Below, one piece after another: positions 55,475-64,000 of a stretch of 64,000 nucleotides of DNA. The stretch lies in contig NZ_SAXA01000010.1 in the NCBI RefSeq assembly GCF_004122035.1, forward strand, positions 62,001 through 126,000. The letters are read 5' to 3'. Each line of letters opens with the position of its first letter. The stretch's first letter is position 1. Source of the stretch: Ancylomarina salipaludis. GTDB taxonomy: Bacteria > Bacteroidota > Bacteroidia > Bacteroidales > Marinifilaceae. The notes beneath the pieces are model-generated. The model worked only from the letters and a program-made list of their open reading frames with translations. It ran no database searches and had not been told where the DNA came from. The translations under genes and the position numbers were made by a program.

Positions 55475-55615
55475 ATGTTTAAAGTAAGAAAAGAAGCAGA
55501 GGGTGTTTTAGATTTCTGGGATGGAAACAGGCATCAGTGGAAAAGACGAGTCGCTTATGGTATTAGTTGGGTATTTGTAGCATGTAAGGATATGATGTGT
55601 TTGGTTTGGATGTGA
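55475..55615 (+). CDS. small ORF (46 codons) upstream of the TonB receptor
   Basis: The frame starts ATG-TTT-AAA (MFKVRKEAEGVLDFWDGNRH) and ends ...VACKDMMCLVWM. There is no known domain; the N-terminal part is charged and the C-terminal part has a hydrophobic, Cys/Met-containing stretch. It lies 132 bp before the receptor gene and could be a leader peptide or a small protein; translation is not proven. Confidence 0.4.
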   Translation: MFKVRKEAEGVLDFWDGNRHQWKRRVAYGISWVFVACKDMMCLVWM

Positions 55616-55747
55616 GACATTTATCCATTATTTGTGAAATAAGATCTTGGTCTTTTTAAAGACTATCAAAAAGAAATGTTGTAAAACAAGTCATATTATT
55701 CAAAAAGATTTGGAGACCTATTGACTGAAAATATAAAAAAGTAAAAA

Positions 55748-58570
55748 ATGAAAAAGTTAATATTATCATTACTATATATATTGATCCTGTCAGGATCTGT
55801 GTTAGCACAAAAAAAAGCCATTTCAGGAACAGTTACTGATGCTCAAACCGGAGAAGCTTTACCTGGAGTAAGTGTTGTGATTCCGGGGACAACACTTGGA
55901 ACCATTACGAACCAAGAGGGAAACTTTCAGTTGGGAATCGATCAGAAATACTCCCTAGTCGAATTGAGGTTTGTGGGCTATCAGACAAAACAGATTGAAC
56001 TCGGAAATCAGACTTTTCTTAAGGTAAGTCTGAGTCAGGAACAGCTTGGTTTAAACGAGGTCACAATTGTGGGGAGTCGTAATCCAAACCGATCAGTAAT
56101 CGAAACGCCCACACCGGTCGATATTATTCCACTTGAAGCTGTGGTTCAACAGTCTGCCCAATTGGAATTGAGTCAGATTTTGAATTATGTTGCACCTTCC
56201 TTTTCTTCGAATAGATATACGGTTCAGGATGGAACCGATCATGTTGATCCTGCTTCATTAAGAGGATTGGGGGTAGATCACGTTTTGGTTCTGATTAATG
56301 GGAAACGTCGACATTCGTCTTCGCTTGTAAACAATACACTTACTGTGGGGCGAGGTTCTTCGGGGATTGACTTAAACACGATTCCAACTGCTGCTATTGA
56401 GCGTATCGAAGTGTTAAGAGATGGTGCCGCTGCTCAATATGGGTCTGATGCCATTGCAGGTGTCATCAATATTGTTCTTAAAAAAACTACTGACATGGTG
56501 AATGCTTCTATCAATACGGGTCAGACCTATGAAGGCGATGGCGAGCAGGTCCAAATTAATACCAATTATGGTATTAAAGTAGGAGAATCGGGTTTCGTTA
56601 ATCTTACCGGGCAGTATCAGAAAAGAGGGCATACTGATAGAGCGGCTTTGTATACCGGTTCGGTTTACAAAACTGATGGGAAAGGAATATTCAGTGAAGA
56701 TTTTCAGGAAGGTGATTTGAGCCCATTCCAGTCTGGCACGACTTTATCTGCTGAGGAGGCAGCCAGTATCAATACACAAAATGTCATTACCAATAATTTA
56801 TCAGCTGAGGAAGAGGAAGCTTTGATTGCTAGTAATGGTGGACGCAGACGTTTCAGTCTTAAAGCAGGTGATTCAGAAGCCGTGAATGCAGCTTTGTTTC
56901 TTAACTCCGGGATTCCTTTGAATGATAAGCAAGAGTTATATGTCTTTGGTGGAATTAATTCCCGTCGGGGAAACTCAACAGGCTATTATCGTTTGCCCAA
57001 TCAATCGAGAAATGTGAGTACAATTTACCCGCAGGGTTTTCTACCCGAAATTAATACCAAAATTATTGATGCTTCCTTATCTGCAGGTATTCGAGGAGAA
57101 GTCGGAAATTGGCATGTGGATTTATCAAACACTTATGGAACCAATTCTTTCCGATTTATTATTGGAAACACCTTGAATGCATCAATGGGAACAGCATCGC
57201 CTACGAGCTTTGATGCGGGGCGATTTCAGTTGACTCAGAATACAACCAATCTGGATTTCGATCACTATTTTGATACTATTTTGCAAGGGCTGAATCTGGC
57301 ATTGGGAGCCGAATATCGAAATGAAATATATAGGGTGAGTGCTGGGGAAGAAGCTTCGTATCGTAATTATGGTAATGTGCAGGTGATTGAAGAATCCAAT
57401 GGTGTAAACTATTTGAATGAGAACAAGACAATGAATATCTTCTACGGACGACCGGGAGGATCTCAGGTCTTCCCAGGGTTTCAACCCAAGAATGAGGTGG
57501 ATGAGTCTCGTTCAAGTATTGCTCTTTACGCAGATTTGGAACTGAACTTCACGAAAAGTTTCTTCATTTCTCTTGCAGGAAGATTTGAGGATTATACGGA
57601 TTTTGGACAGACTTTTAATGGGAAAATTGCTTCTCGTTATCAGCTTGCTCCTAATTTTGCTGTGCGTGGAGCATTTAGTACAGGATTCAGGGCTCCTTCG
57701 CTTCAACAGAGGTTCTTTAATAATACAGCAACACTATTTACTCAAAGAAATGGTGAGGTTGTGAGTTCAGAGGTTGGGACCTTTAGAAATGATAGTCGGG
57801 TGGCTAAGTTGATTGGTGTTCCTGCCTTGAAAAATGAGAGTTCGGTTAATTACAGCGCGGGTTTAATATGGAAACTTGCCAGGGGCCTCGACCTGACTTT
57901 GGATGGTTATTGGATAGATGTGAATGATCGAATTTTACTTTCGGGTAATGTGAGTGCAGACGAGGCGAAGGAACCCGAATTGTATCAGATTCTGAGTTCG
58001 GTCAATGCGGGTGAAGCTCAGTTGTTTGCCAATACCGTTGATACCCGAACCAAAGGTTTAGATCTGATTTTGTCTTATCGTAAAAGTTTTGGTGAGAATC
58101 GACTAGCTCTTACTTTAGCGGCCAATTTTAATGAAACCCGTGTGACTGATGTACACATTCCAAACAGTTTAAAAGCCAGCAAAGAGGAATTTTTTAGTCG
58201 GGAAGAAACGGCACGTTTGGAGACAGCGACTCCTAAGAGTAAGATTAATCTTGGAATTAACTATTCCTACAAACGGTTCTTTACCCAGTTGAATAATGTA
58301 CGTTTCGGATCGGTAACAGATAGACAAGGAACTGAGAAATCACCTGTTGATCAGACGTTCTCTGCAAAAATTGTAACTGATTTGAGCTTGGGATATCATA
58401 TAACGGATTATTTGAGTCTGACTATTGGAGCCAACAATATTTTTAATGTTTATCCGGATGAAAATAGAAAAGAGTACCAAAGCGAAGGTCGTTTTAAGTA
58501 TTCGCGTATTGTCAGTCAGTTTGGATCAAATGGGGGATATTATTTTGCAAGGCTTGGATTTAAAATCTAA
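55748..58570 (+). CDS. TonB-dependent outer-membrane receptor
   Basis: This 940-residue protein has a signal peptide (MKKLILSLLYILILSGSVLAQ), then a carboxypeptidase-like regulatory domain (ISGTVTDAQTGEALPGVSVV, residues 25-100). The plug domain follows (about 115-225, with SLRGLGVDHVLVLINGKRRH and GAAAQYGSDAIAGVINIVLKK), then a 22-strand barrel (FRAPSLQQRFF, LTLDGYWIDVNDRI) ending GGYYFARLGFKI. It imports a ligand through the outer membrane with TonB energy. Position behind the SAM-riboswitch transporter suggests a sulfur compound, methionine peptide or cobalamin-type ligand, but the sequence does not decide. No SusD-like partner is present. Confidence 0.94.
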   Translation: MKKLILSLLYILILSGSVLAQKKAISGTVTDAQTGEALPGVSVVIPGTTLGTITNQEGNFQLGIDQKYSLVELRFVGYQTKQIELGNQTFLKVSLSQEQLGLNEVTIVGSRNPNRSVIETPTPVDIIPLEAVVQQSAQLELSQILNYVAPSFSSNRYTVQDGTDHVDPASLRGLGVDHVLVLINGKRRHSSSLVNNTLTVGRGSSGIDLNTIPTAAIERIEVLRDGAAAQYGSDAIAGVINIVLKKTTDMVNASINTGQTYEGDGEQVQINTNYGIKVGESGFVNLTGQYQKRGHTDRAALYTGSVYKTDGKGIFSEDFQEGDLSPFQSGTTLSAEEAASINTQNVITNNLSAEEEEALIASNGGRRRFSLKAGDSEAVNAALFLNSGIPLNDKQELYVFGGINSRRGNSTGYYRLPNQSRNVSTIYPQGFLPEINTKIIDASLSAGIRGEVGNWHVDLSNTYGTNSFRFIIGNTLNASMGTASPTSFDAGRFQLTQNTTNLDFDHYFDTILQGLNLALGAEYRNEIYRVSAGEEASYRNYGNVQVIEESNGVNYLNENKTMNIFYGRPGGSQVFPGFQPKNEVDESRSSIALYADLELNFTKSFFISLAGRFEDYTDFGQTFNGKIASRYQLAPNFAVRGAFSTGFRAPSLQQRFFNNTATLFTQRNGEVVSSEVGTFRNDSRVAKLIGVPALKNESSVNYSAGLIWKLARGLDLTLDGYWIDVNDRILLSGNVSADEAKEPELYQILSSVNAGEAQLFANTVDTRTKGLDLILSYRKSFGENRLALTLAANFNETRVTDVHIPNSLKASKEEFFSREETARLETATPKSKINLGINYSYKRFFTQLNNVRFGSVTDRQGTEKSPVDQTFSAKIVTDLSLGYHITDYLSLTIGANNIFNVYPDENRKEYQSEGRFKYSRIVSQFGSNGGYYFARLGFKI

Positions 58571-58614
58571 ATGAGTAGATAAGAGCTCATGTTAAATAAT
58601 TTGAATTTAATTTT

Positions 58615-58645
58615 AGCTGTAGCCCTTGAGCTGCAGCTTTTTTTA
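58615..58645 (+). terminator. terminator of the TonB receptor gene
   Basis: An 8-bp stem AGCTGTAG / CTGCAGCT with one G-U pair, loop CCCTTGAG, followed by seven T. Confidence 0.9.
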
Positions 58646-58736
58646 TAAACTATTGCTCAAAATGCGTTTTGTTTATTATGAATACTTATTATAAGTTTTT
58701 AAATTGAAGGGTAATCCTAATTTAAAAACGAATCAG

Positions 58737-60248
58737 ATGAGCATACCTAAAAAAGCAGGCAAGAAACCTATTGTTGTAGAATTACATAAAGGTGAAGAGT
58801 ATTATTTTTGTGCGTGTGGAGAATCAAAGGGACAACCCTTTTGTGATGGTTCTCATCGAACTACCGATTTTAATCCCATAGCATTTACAGCTAAAGAATC
58901 AGGTGAAGCTTATTTGTGTATGTGTAAACAAAGTAAGAATTTGCCCTACTGCGATGGTACTCATAAGAGCTTAAAAGATGCGGAAGCAAAATCTAAAATA
59001 CCAGAAATTCGATTTACTGAACCTACCGAAGAGGAACCAAATTTGGCTTATATTAAAGCTTTAGCCAGAGATGGTTTGTCGAAACTGGGATCTCATGGCG
59101 AGATTGATGCAATGGGTGTTCCTGGTCCGGAATTGCCACAATGGAAGGATATTCAGATCTTGGTGGCTCAAATGGCTACTAAACCATTGATGGAGAATAT
59201 TCCTGTTGGAACTGAACTCGTTATTGGGCCCAATGCGAAAAAACCATTGCGTTTAGCCATACCTCTTTTTGTTTCCGATATGAGTTTTGGCGCTTTGTCC
59301 GAAGAGGCTAAAATCGCATTATCAAAAGGAGCCGAATTAGCAGGTACTGGAATTTGTTCCGGAGAAGGCGGGATGCTGGATGAAGAGCAGCAAGCAAACA
59401 GCCATTATTTTTATGAATATGCTTCGGCTAAGTTTGGTTTCGAATGGGATAAATTAAAGCGGGTACAAGCATTTCATTTTAAGGGAGGTCAAGGAGCAAA
59501 GACTGGAAGCGGGGGACATTTGCCCGGAAATAAAGTTGTGGGGAAAATTGCTGAAGTTCGAAAGTTGAAAGAAGGGACACCTGCTGTTTCCCCTCCAACA
59601 TTTGAGGACCTGCATACGGTCGAAGATTTTAAGAATTTTGCTGATAAGGTTCGAGAGATAACGGGAGGAATTCCTATTGGGTTTAAACTATCTGCCAATC
59701 ACATCGAAGCGGATATCCAATTCGCACTAGATGCTTCGGCTGATTATATTATTCTTGATGGAAGAGGTGGAGGAACAGGAGCAGCGCCTTTAATTTTTCG
59801 CAATAATATTTCGGTACCAACTATTCCTGCTTTGGCTCGAGCCCGAAAATATTTGAATCAGCGAAATAGAAAGGATGTGACTCTGATTGTAACGGGAGGC
59901 CTTCGGGTTCCTGATGATTTCATCAAGGCCATGGCTTTGGGAGCCGATGGGGTGGCTTTGGCCAACTCTGCCATACAATCAATTGGTTGTGTGGCCGCGC
60001 GAATGTGTCATACCAATAACTGTCCCGCGGGCGTTGCAACTCAAAATCCGGAATTACGGAAATTGATAAATGTGGATAAATCTGCCAAACAACTTTTTAA
60101 TTTTTTCACTGCTTCAACTCAATTGATGAAGGTTATGGCAAGGGCTTGTGGTCACCATCACCTGAATCAGTTTAATAAGAATGATATTACCACATGGAAA
60201 AAAGAGATGGCAGAGTTGACCGGGATTAAATATGGGGGTATCAGATGA
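58737..60248 (+). CDS. fusion of two CDGSH iron-sulfur domains with a glutamate synthase-like FMN domain
   Basis: The protein has 503 residues from ATG 58737; an in-frame TTG at 58704 is not favoured. Two CDGSH motifs lie at residues 25-40 (CACGESKGQPFCDGSH; ligands C25, C27, C36, H40) and 61-76 (CMCKQSKNLPYCDGTH; C61, C63, C72, H76), each able to hold a [2Fe-2S] cluster. From about residue 120 follows the FMN-binding TIM barrel of the glutamate synthase large subunit (PLFVSDMSFGALSEEAK, GEGGM, KGGQGAKTGSGGHLPG, DGRGGGTGAAPL, TGGLRVPDDFIKAMALGADG) and the 3Fe-4S cysteines in CHTNNCPAGVATQNP. The glutaminase domain is absent. It is likely an electron-transfer oxidoreductase; whether it makes glutamate is unknown. 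Confidence 0.92.
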   Translation: MSIPKKAGKKPIVVELHKGEEYYFCACGESKGQPFCDGSHRTTDFNPIAFTAKESGEAYLCMCKQSKNLPYCDGTHKSLKDAEAKSKIPEIRFTEPTEEEPNLAYIKALARDGLSKLGSHGEIDAMGVPGPELPQWKDIQILVAQMATKPLMENIPVGTELVIGPNAKKPLRLAIPLFVSDMSFGALSEEAKIALSKGAELAGTGICSGEGGMLDEEQQANSHYFYEYASAKFGFEWDKLKRVQAFHFKGGQGAKTGSGGHLPGNKVVGKIAEVRKLKEGTPAVSPPTFEDLHTVEDFKNFADKVREITGGIPIGFKLSANHIEADIQFALDASADYIILDGRGGGTGAAPLIFRNNISVPTIPALARARKYLNQRNRKDVTLIVTGGLRVPDDFIKAMALGADGVALANSAIQSIGCVAARMCHTNNCPAGVATQNPELRKLINVDKSAKQLFNFFTASTQLMKVMARACGHHHLNQFNKNDITTWKKEMAELTGIKYGGIR

Positions 60249-60301
60249 ATCATTGATTAAAAAATAAATTAATGGGGAAGGAGCTTGTTGTTTGCCTCCT
60301 T

Positions 60302-60334
60302 TTTGCTTTTAAAAACGTAATAGTGTTATATTTG
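60302..60334 (+). promoter_or_regulatory. promoter of the C-GCAxxG-C-C family gene
   Basis: TTTG (60302-60305), a 21-bp spacer and TATATTTG (60327-60334), matching the Bacteroidota consensus, about 62 bp before the start codon. Confidence 0.7.
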
Positions 60335-60396
60335 TCTTCATCCTCCACGATTATATGAGGTAGAATCAAATCATTCGTAAGTAAAAAGATCAACAG

Positions 60397-60840
60397 ATGA
60401 AAGAAATTGAAGAAAAAGCCATACACTCCTTTTATAATGGGATGAACTGTGCACAATCTGTATTGACAGCTTATGCTGATCATTTAAACTTTGACCCCGG
60501 TTTTGCATTATCTATCGCAAGTGGTTTTGGCGGTGGTATGGGTAAACTTCAGAAAACTTGTGGCGCGGTTACCGGATCTTTTATGGCTTTGGGTATTTAT
60601 AATAGCCAGAAGCATTTTGAAAATATTGAAGCTCGTAATGCAACCAATGAGATGATTCAAAAATTTACGGTTGATTTCAAAGCACTTCACGGCTCATTAG
60701 ATTGTAAAGCGCTTTTAGATTGTGATTTTAAGACTGAAGAGGGTGAAAATCGATTTAAGAATATGGATTTGAAGAAAAATGTGTGTTCTAAGTGTATTTC
60801 AGATTCCATTAAGTTAGTTGAGGAACTAATCAAGGTCTAA
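60397..60840 (+). CDS. C-GCAxxG-C-C family putative redox protein
   Basis: This 147-residue protein has the spaced cysteines of the C_GCAxxG_C_C family: NCAQSVL (Cys18), then GGGMGKLQKTCGAVTGSFMALG (the CGAxxG element), then DCKALLDCD and VCSKC near the end. Proteins of this family are small, helical, and thought to bind a redox cofactor or metal. It has its own promoter and is convergent with the metallo-beta-lactamase gene. Its function is unknown. Confidence 0.9.
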   Translation: MKEIEEKAIHSFYNGMNCAQSVLTAYADHLNFDPGFALSIASGFGGGMGKLQKTCGAVTGSFMALGIYNSQKHFENIEARNATNEMIQKFTVDFKALHGSLDCKALLDCDFKTEEGENRFKNMDLKKNVCSKCISDSIKLVEELIKV

Positions 60841-60891
60841 ACAGGATAGAATAGGGGTTTTATTGTGAAAAATACATTCTGTTGCTGCTTA

Positions 60892-61737
60892 TTATTTTAA
60901 ATAATTCCCCGTTACATCATATATAAATGGAATCCCATCAATCACATACATCTCCTTTCTGTTTCCAAACAGTTCGATCTCTTTTCGAGGGCTTGGTTTC
61001 GTGTTTTGAAAAGCTTTAAGTGCAAGTCTGATTTTATCCAAATCGGAATAGAGAAGATCTTCATTCCCATGTGCTGCATAAATTTGATAGGATGAATCAC
61101 AAAGATGAATCAGTTGATTGAGACTATTTTGATATTCTTCGAGATTATTAACCAATAAAAGACCTTTGTAAGCTAAATCGCCTACAAAGAGATAGCTGCC
61201 TCTTTTATCAACAATTGTAAACGACCAGGGAGAATGACCGGGTGTATGATAAATACTAATTTTTCTGTTACCCAGATCAAATTCTGTGTTTAAAGGGCAT
61301 CTCTTTTTTATTTTTAAGATGTATGTTTCAGGGCTTAAACTTTCTTTTTCACTGAGATGAATGCAAGAATCCTGATCTAATCGTGTTTGAAGTGCTGGCA
61401 GATCGGGTAGGGCAATTTCAGGAAATGCATTGCTGTTACCTATGTGGTCGAAATGAAAGTGGGAATGTAATAAGGTCACCGGAACTCCAACTAATGAATC
61501 GACCAGAGCTTTTATATCACCCGTTTTATTTTCCCCCGATCCTGAATCGAAGAGCAGGGCTTCTTTATCGCCAACAATCAGATAAGAGCTGTTGTTCTGA
61601 CTACTTTGCTTCTCCCGAATGCGATAGGTTTTATGATCTAATTTTTCTATGGTAAACCAATTATTATCCTTTTTCTGACATGCCGTGCATATTAGAAAAA
61701 GCAAAAAGAAAATAAGGCATAATCCCCTCATGAGCAT
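60892..61737 (-). CDS. metallo-beta-lactamase-fold lipoprotein hydrolase
   Basis: This 281-residue protein starts at ATG 61737, or ATG 61731 two codons later. The signal peptide has a lipobox (ICTAC, Cys20), so it is membrane-anchored in the periplasm. Zinc motifs: HSHFHFDH (residues 91-98, H-x-H-x-D-H), a later HTPGHSPW and GDLAYKG (bridging Asp), plus AAHGNED with the last His. The order fits the glyoxalase II/quorum-quencher branch rather than true beta-lactamases. The substrate is unknown. It is a single gene. Confidence 0.9.
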   Translation of the reverse strand: MLMRGLCLIFFLLFLICTACQKKDNNWFTIEKLDHKTYRIREKQSSQNNSSYLIVGDKEALLFDSGSGENKTGDIKALVDSLVGVPVTLLHSHFHFDHIGNSNAFPEIALPDLPALQTRLDQDSCIHLSEKESLSPETYILKIKKRCPLNTEFDLGNRKISIYHTPGHSPWSFTIVDKRGSYLFVGDLAYKGLLLVNNLEEYQNSLNQLIHLCDSSYQIYAAHGNEDLLYSDLDKIRLALKAFQNTKPSPRKEIELFGNRKEMYVIDGIPFIYDVTGNYLK

Positions 61738-61740
61738 TAA

Positions 61741-62262
61741 ATATTGAGATGAGCTTTAAAGATAATTAAGTTAAGGGAAATTCAAATTTATGCTCTTAAT
61801 TTACTTGCGGATTCATGACGATGAATAGAGTTGAAATGAATAGTGAGGAATTCGATTATTTCACAGTTGAATATTTAATTTTCTTATTAAGGAAATATTG
61901 GCAGGTGTTGTGTATTCAGAATCTCAAGAAGGAGATAGAAAAGGGAAAAACGAATAGGTTTTGGGTTTACATCTAAAAAATGCTGATGATTGTATTTTTT
62001 TAGAATGACTACTATTAATAGTATTATTAAAATTGTTAGATTGCGTTTTCTTAAAAAAATAAACATAACTCAAATGAAATGTCATATTACATTAGACCAT
62101 CAATTGGAGAATGTACTAAAACAAATAGCTGTATCTTATAGATTGCCAGTACTCGTTTTGATTGCCAGAACATGCGGGTTTAGATTGAAGGCACGGTAAA
62201 GTAAGAATAGCTAAAATAAACGACTTTGCCTTAAAAAATATGCATCCAAATATCGTAAACAT
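61741..62262. other. intergenic stretch
   Basis: About 520 bp of AT-rich DNA between divergent genes. A short frame at 61990-62199 (ATG at 62005, about 64 residues, ending RTCGFRLKAR) has no recognised motif and is not counted as a gene. No hairpin terminator was noticed. Confidence 0.45.
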
Positions 62263-62829
62263 TTGCAAAGCCTTACGACTAAATACAAATTAGAATTAGT
62301 GAAAAGTAAGATTATAAGTCTATTTCTTTTTTTCTGTATGCTTGCACCAATTGCAGTAACTTTTACTTGGCTTCATTTTCAAAAAAAACAGGTCCGAAAA
62401 GAAGTGAAGTGGAAAATGATTGCTGGTTTGGACAAAGAAGAATTCGTATTACTGAAATTTAGCAAAGCAGAGTCTTTGTCACAGTTGCGGTGGGAGCATT
62501 CAAATGAGTTTGAGTACAATAATCAGATGTATGATATTGTAGAGAGGGCTGTTAAAGGGGATACAATCTATTATTGGTGCTGGTGGGATCATGAGGAAAC
62601 CAGATTAAATAAAAAACTAAACGAACTCGTAGCTTTTGCTTTAGGTAATAATACTGAAAGTAAAGATGCTCAGAAACGACTGGTGAACTTTTTAAAATCT
62701 CTTTTTCATCCTGAAACGTCAGTATGGGAGTCTATTGTTTATCAATTTGAACAAAAAAGAACGCCCTATATTTTAAATTATTCATCTGTTTCTTTTCCCC
62801 CATTAGTATCACCTCCCGAAATATGCTAA
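62263..62829 (+). CDS. single-pass membrane protein preceding a TonB receptor
   Basis: This protein has 188 residues if the TTG at 62263 is used; GTG at 62299 is an alternative in-frame start, since no ATG lies before the hydrophobic helix. The helix (about residues 18-37, IISLFLFFCMLAPIAVTFTW) is followed by a soluble domain with WKMIAGLDKEEFVLLKFSK, EFEYNNQMYDIVE and a striking WCWWDHEET segment, then a proline-rich end. Small proteins of this kind often lie just ahead of TonB receptors in Bacteroidota. The next gene is 78 bp away. No function is known. Confidence 0.75.
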   Translation: MQSLTTKYKLELVKSKIISLFLFFCMLAPIAVTFTWLHFQKKQVRKEVKWKMIAGLDKEEFVLLKFSKAESLSQLRWEHSNEFEYNNQMYDIVERAVKGDTIYYWCWWDHEETRLNKKLNELVAFALGNNTESKDAQKRLVNFLKSLFHPETSVWESIVYQFEQKRTPYILNYSSVSFPPLVSPPEIC

Positions 62830-62907
62830 ACAAATTATCTTTTTTAGTCTGTTTTCTTCAAAGTTGATGGACTAAATCTATTTGTTTTATATCCAAAAAT
62901 AAGCTGA

Positions 62908-64000
62908 ATGAAAAAAATATTCATTTTGTGTTTGTTGTTGGGAGTGACTTGTACTGCCTACTCTCAAACAATAAATATTAAAGATCAGGAGACCAATAAG
63001 GCTTTGGAATTGGTGACCTTGATAAGTAATAGCCCTAAAACATATGCACTAACAAATGCAAATGGGCAAGCCGATATATCGACTTTTAAGGGATCAGAAA
63101 AAATAGAGATTCAGACATTGTGCTATAAGACGGTCGTTACGTCTTATGATGAACTTAAATCGAATGGTTTTGAAGTTCTTCTGGAAGCGTCTAATCTAAA
63201 TTTAGATGAAGTTGTGATTTCCGGCACACGATGGCGACAGTCTTCGGATAATGTCCCATCAAAAATAATTTCTATTTCATCTAAAGATAATGCATTACAA
63301 AATTCGCAAACTGCAGCAGATCTTCTAAGTACATCCGGGAAAGTTTATATTCAAAAAAGTCAGCAAGGTGGTGGAAGTCCTATGATTAGGGGTTTTGCTA
63401 CAAACAGGCTTTTATATACGGTTGATGGAGTGAGGATGAATACCGCTATTTTTAGGGGGGGGAACATTCAAAATGTGATTAATATTGATCCATTTGCCAC
63501 TGAAAAGACAGAGGTTCTTTTCGGACCTGGGTCGGTGATTTATGGTAGTGACGCCATTGGGGGGGTGATGAGCTTTCAAACTCTTACACCTCAACTGTCT
63601 CTCACCGATAAACCCCTAATTACAGGGAAAGGAGTTACTCGCTATTCGTCTGCAAACAAAGAAAAAACAGGACACTTTGATGTTAATGTCGGATGGAAAA
63701 AATGGGCATTTGTAAGCAGTATCAGTTCCTGGGATTATGATGATTTACGCCAGGGGAGTAATGGCCCGGATGATTACTTAAAACCCTATAATGTGCAACG
63801 CCAGGATGGAGTCGACAAGGTGATTACCCAAGATGATCCATTATTACAAATACCTACGGCCTACTCACAGATTAATATGATGCAGAAGATTCGTTTTAAA
63901 CCGAATGAGAATTGGGATTTTCAATATGGTTTTCATTATTCTGAAACTTCACCATATGGTCGTTACGACAGGCATAATAGGATAAAGAAGGGTTTGCCTC
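62908..64000 (+). CDS. TonB-dependent receptor, 3' end beyond the window (haem-receptor-like plug)
   Basis: The open frame runs from ATG 62908 to the window edge (364 codons seen). It has a signal peptide (MKKIFILCLLLGVTCTAYSQ), then a short carboxypeptidase-like domain (INIKDQETNKALELVTLIS). A plug domain follows with DEVVISGTRWRQSSDNVPSK, the SPMIRGFATNRLLYTVDGVR motif, INIDPFATEKTEVLFGPGS and VIYGSDAIGGVMSF. These plug motifs resemble receptors for haem, haemoglobin or other metal complexes, but the ligand is not certain. It follows the small membrane protein by 78 bp and probably shares its transcript. Confidence 0.93.
   Translation, partial: MKKIFILCLLLGVTCTAYSQTINIKDQETNKALELVTLISNSPKTYALTNANGQADISTFKGSEKIEIQTLCYKTVVTSYDELKSNGFEVLLEASNLNLDEVVISGTRWRQSSDNVPSKIISISSKDNALQNSQTAADLLSTSGKVYIQKSQQGGGSPMIRGFATNRLLYTVDGVRMNTAIFRGGNIQNVINIDPFATEKTEVLFGPGSVIYGSDAIGGVMSFQTLTPQLSLTDKPLITGKGVTRYSSANKEKTGHFDVNVGWKKWAFVSSISSWDYDDLRQGSNGPDDYLKPYNVQRQDGVDKVITQDDPLLQIPTAYSQINMMQKIRFKPNENWDFQYGFHYSETSPYGRYDRHNRIKKGLP

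Overview
The window is a 64 kb piece of a low-GC chromosome from a member of the Bacteroidota, probably a marine fermentative lineage of the Marinilabiliales/Marinifilaceae type (the rank below phylum is inference). Supporting signs are four proteins with type IX secretion (T9SS) C-terminal sorting domains, two TonB-dependent receptors with carboxypeptidase-like N-terminal domains, promoters of the Bacteroidota form (TTTG, about 19-21 bp, TAnnTTTG), start codons without Shine-Dalgarno sequences, and a decarboxylase/transcarboxylase set typical of propionate metabolism.

Layout. 0-1.7 kb: the end of a T9SS-secreted protein and a small lipoprotein. 2.9-6.7 kb: a three-gene biotin-dependent carboxyltransferase operon that looks like a soluble methylmalonyl-CoA/pyruvate transcarboxylase. 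6.9-7.5 kb: a frameshifted remnant of sbcC. 7.8-16.8 kb: two giant T9SS proteins in tandem, one with three cohesin-like domains and three exact-period 669-bp repeats, the next a subtilase carrying a dockerin-like segment. 17-24 kb: lipoprotein, tRNA-Ser(TGA), a POT/MFS transporter, a MITE-like element, a Pif1-like helicase and an orphan LytTR response regulator. 24.3-27.2 kb: a T9SS thermolysin-family metallopeptidase.

27.5-44.2 kb is the accessory part. It opens with a 2.4 kb non-coding array of structured repeats (nine copies of one hairpin unit mixed with two-hairpin elements in both orientations). Next come an AbiGi-like gene, large palindromes, and a 961-residue protein with a PD-(D/E)XK nuclease domain and a long helical tail, which together form a candidate defence locus. 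A 42-bp minisatellite follows, then a five-gene island of unknown function (35.6-41.3 kb) with two paralogous proteins and a nucleoside-phosphorylase-like protein. After a crcB/DUF190 fluoride-export pair there is a DUF559 nuclease gene sitting inside copies of the same two-hairpin repeats, with broken DUF559 pieces beside it.

44.4-64 kb returns to ordinary chromosome: an M20 amidohydrolase, a FIST protein overlapping a hybrid histidine kinase, a VOC protein, clpB, and a sulfur-amino-acid uptake locus (SAM-I riboswitch, Met/Cys-rich leader peptide, hairpin, MetT-like NhaC-family transporter, then a TonB receptor). It ends with a double-CDGSH/glutamate-synthase-like fusion, a C-GCAxxG-C-C protein, a metallo-beta-lactamase-fold lipoprotein, and a small membrane protein followed by a TonB receptor that runs off the end.
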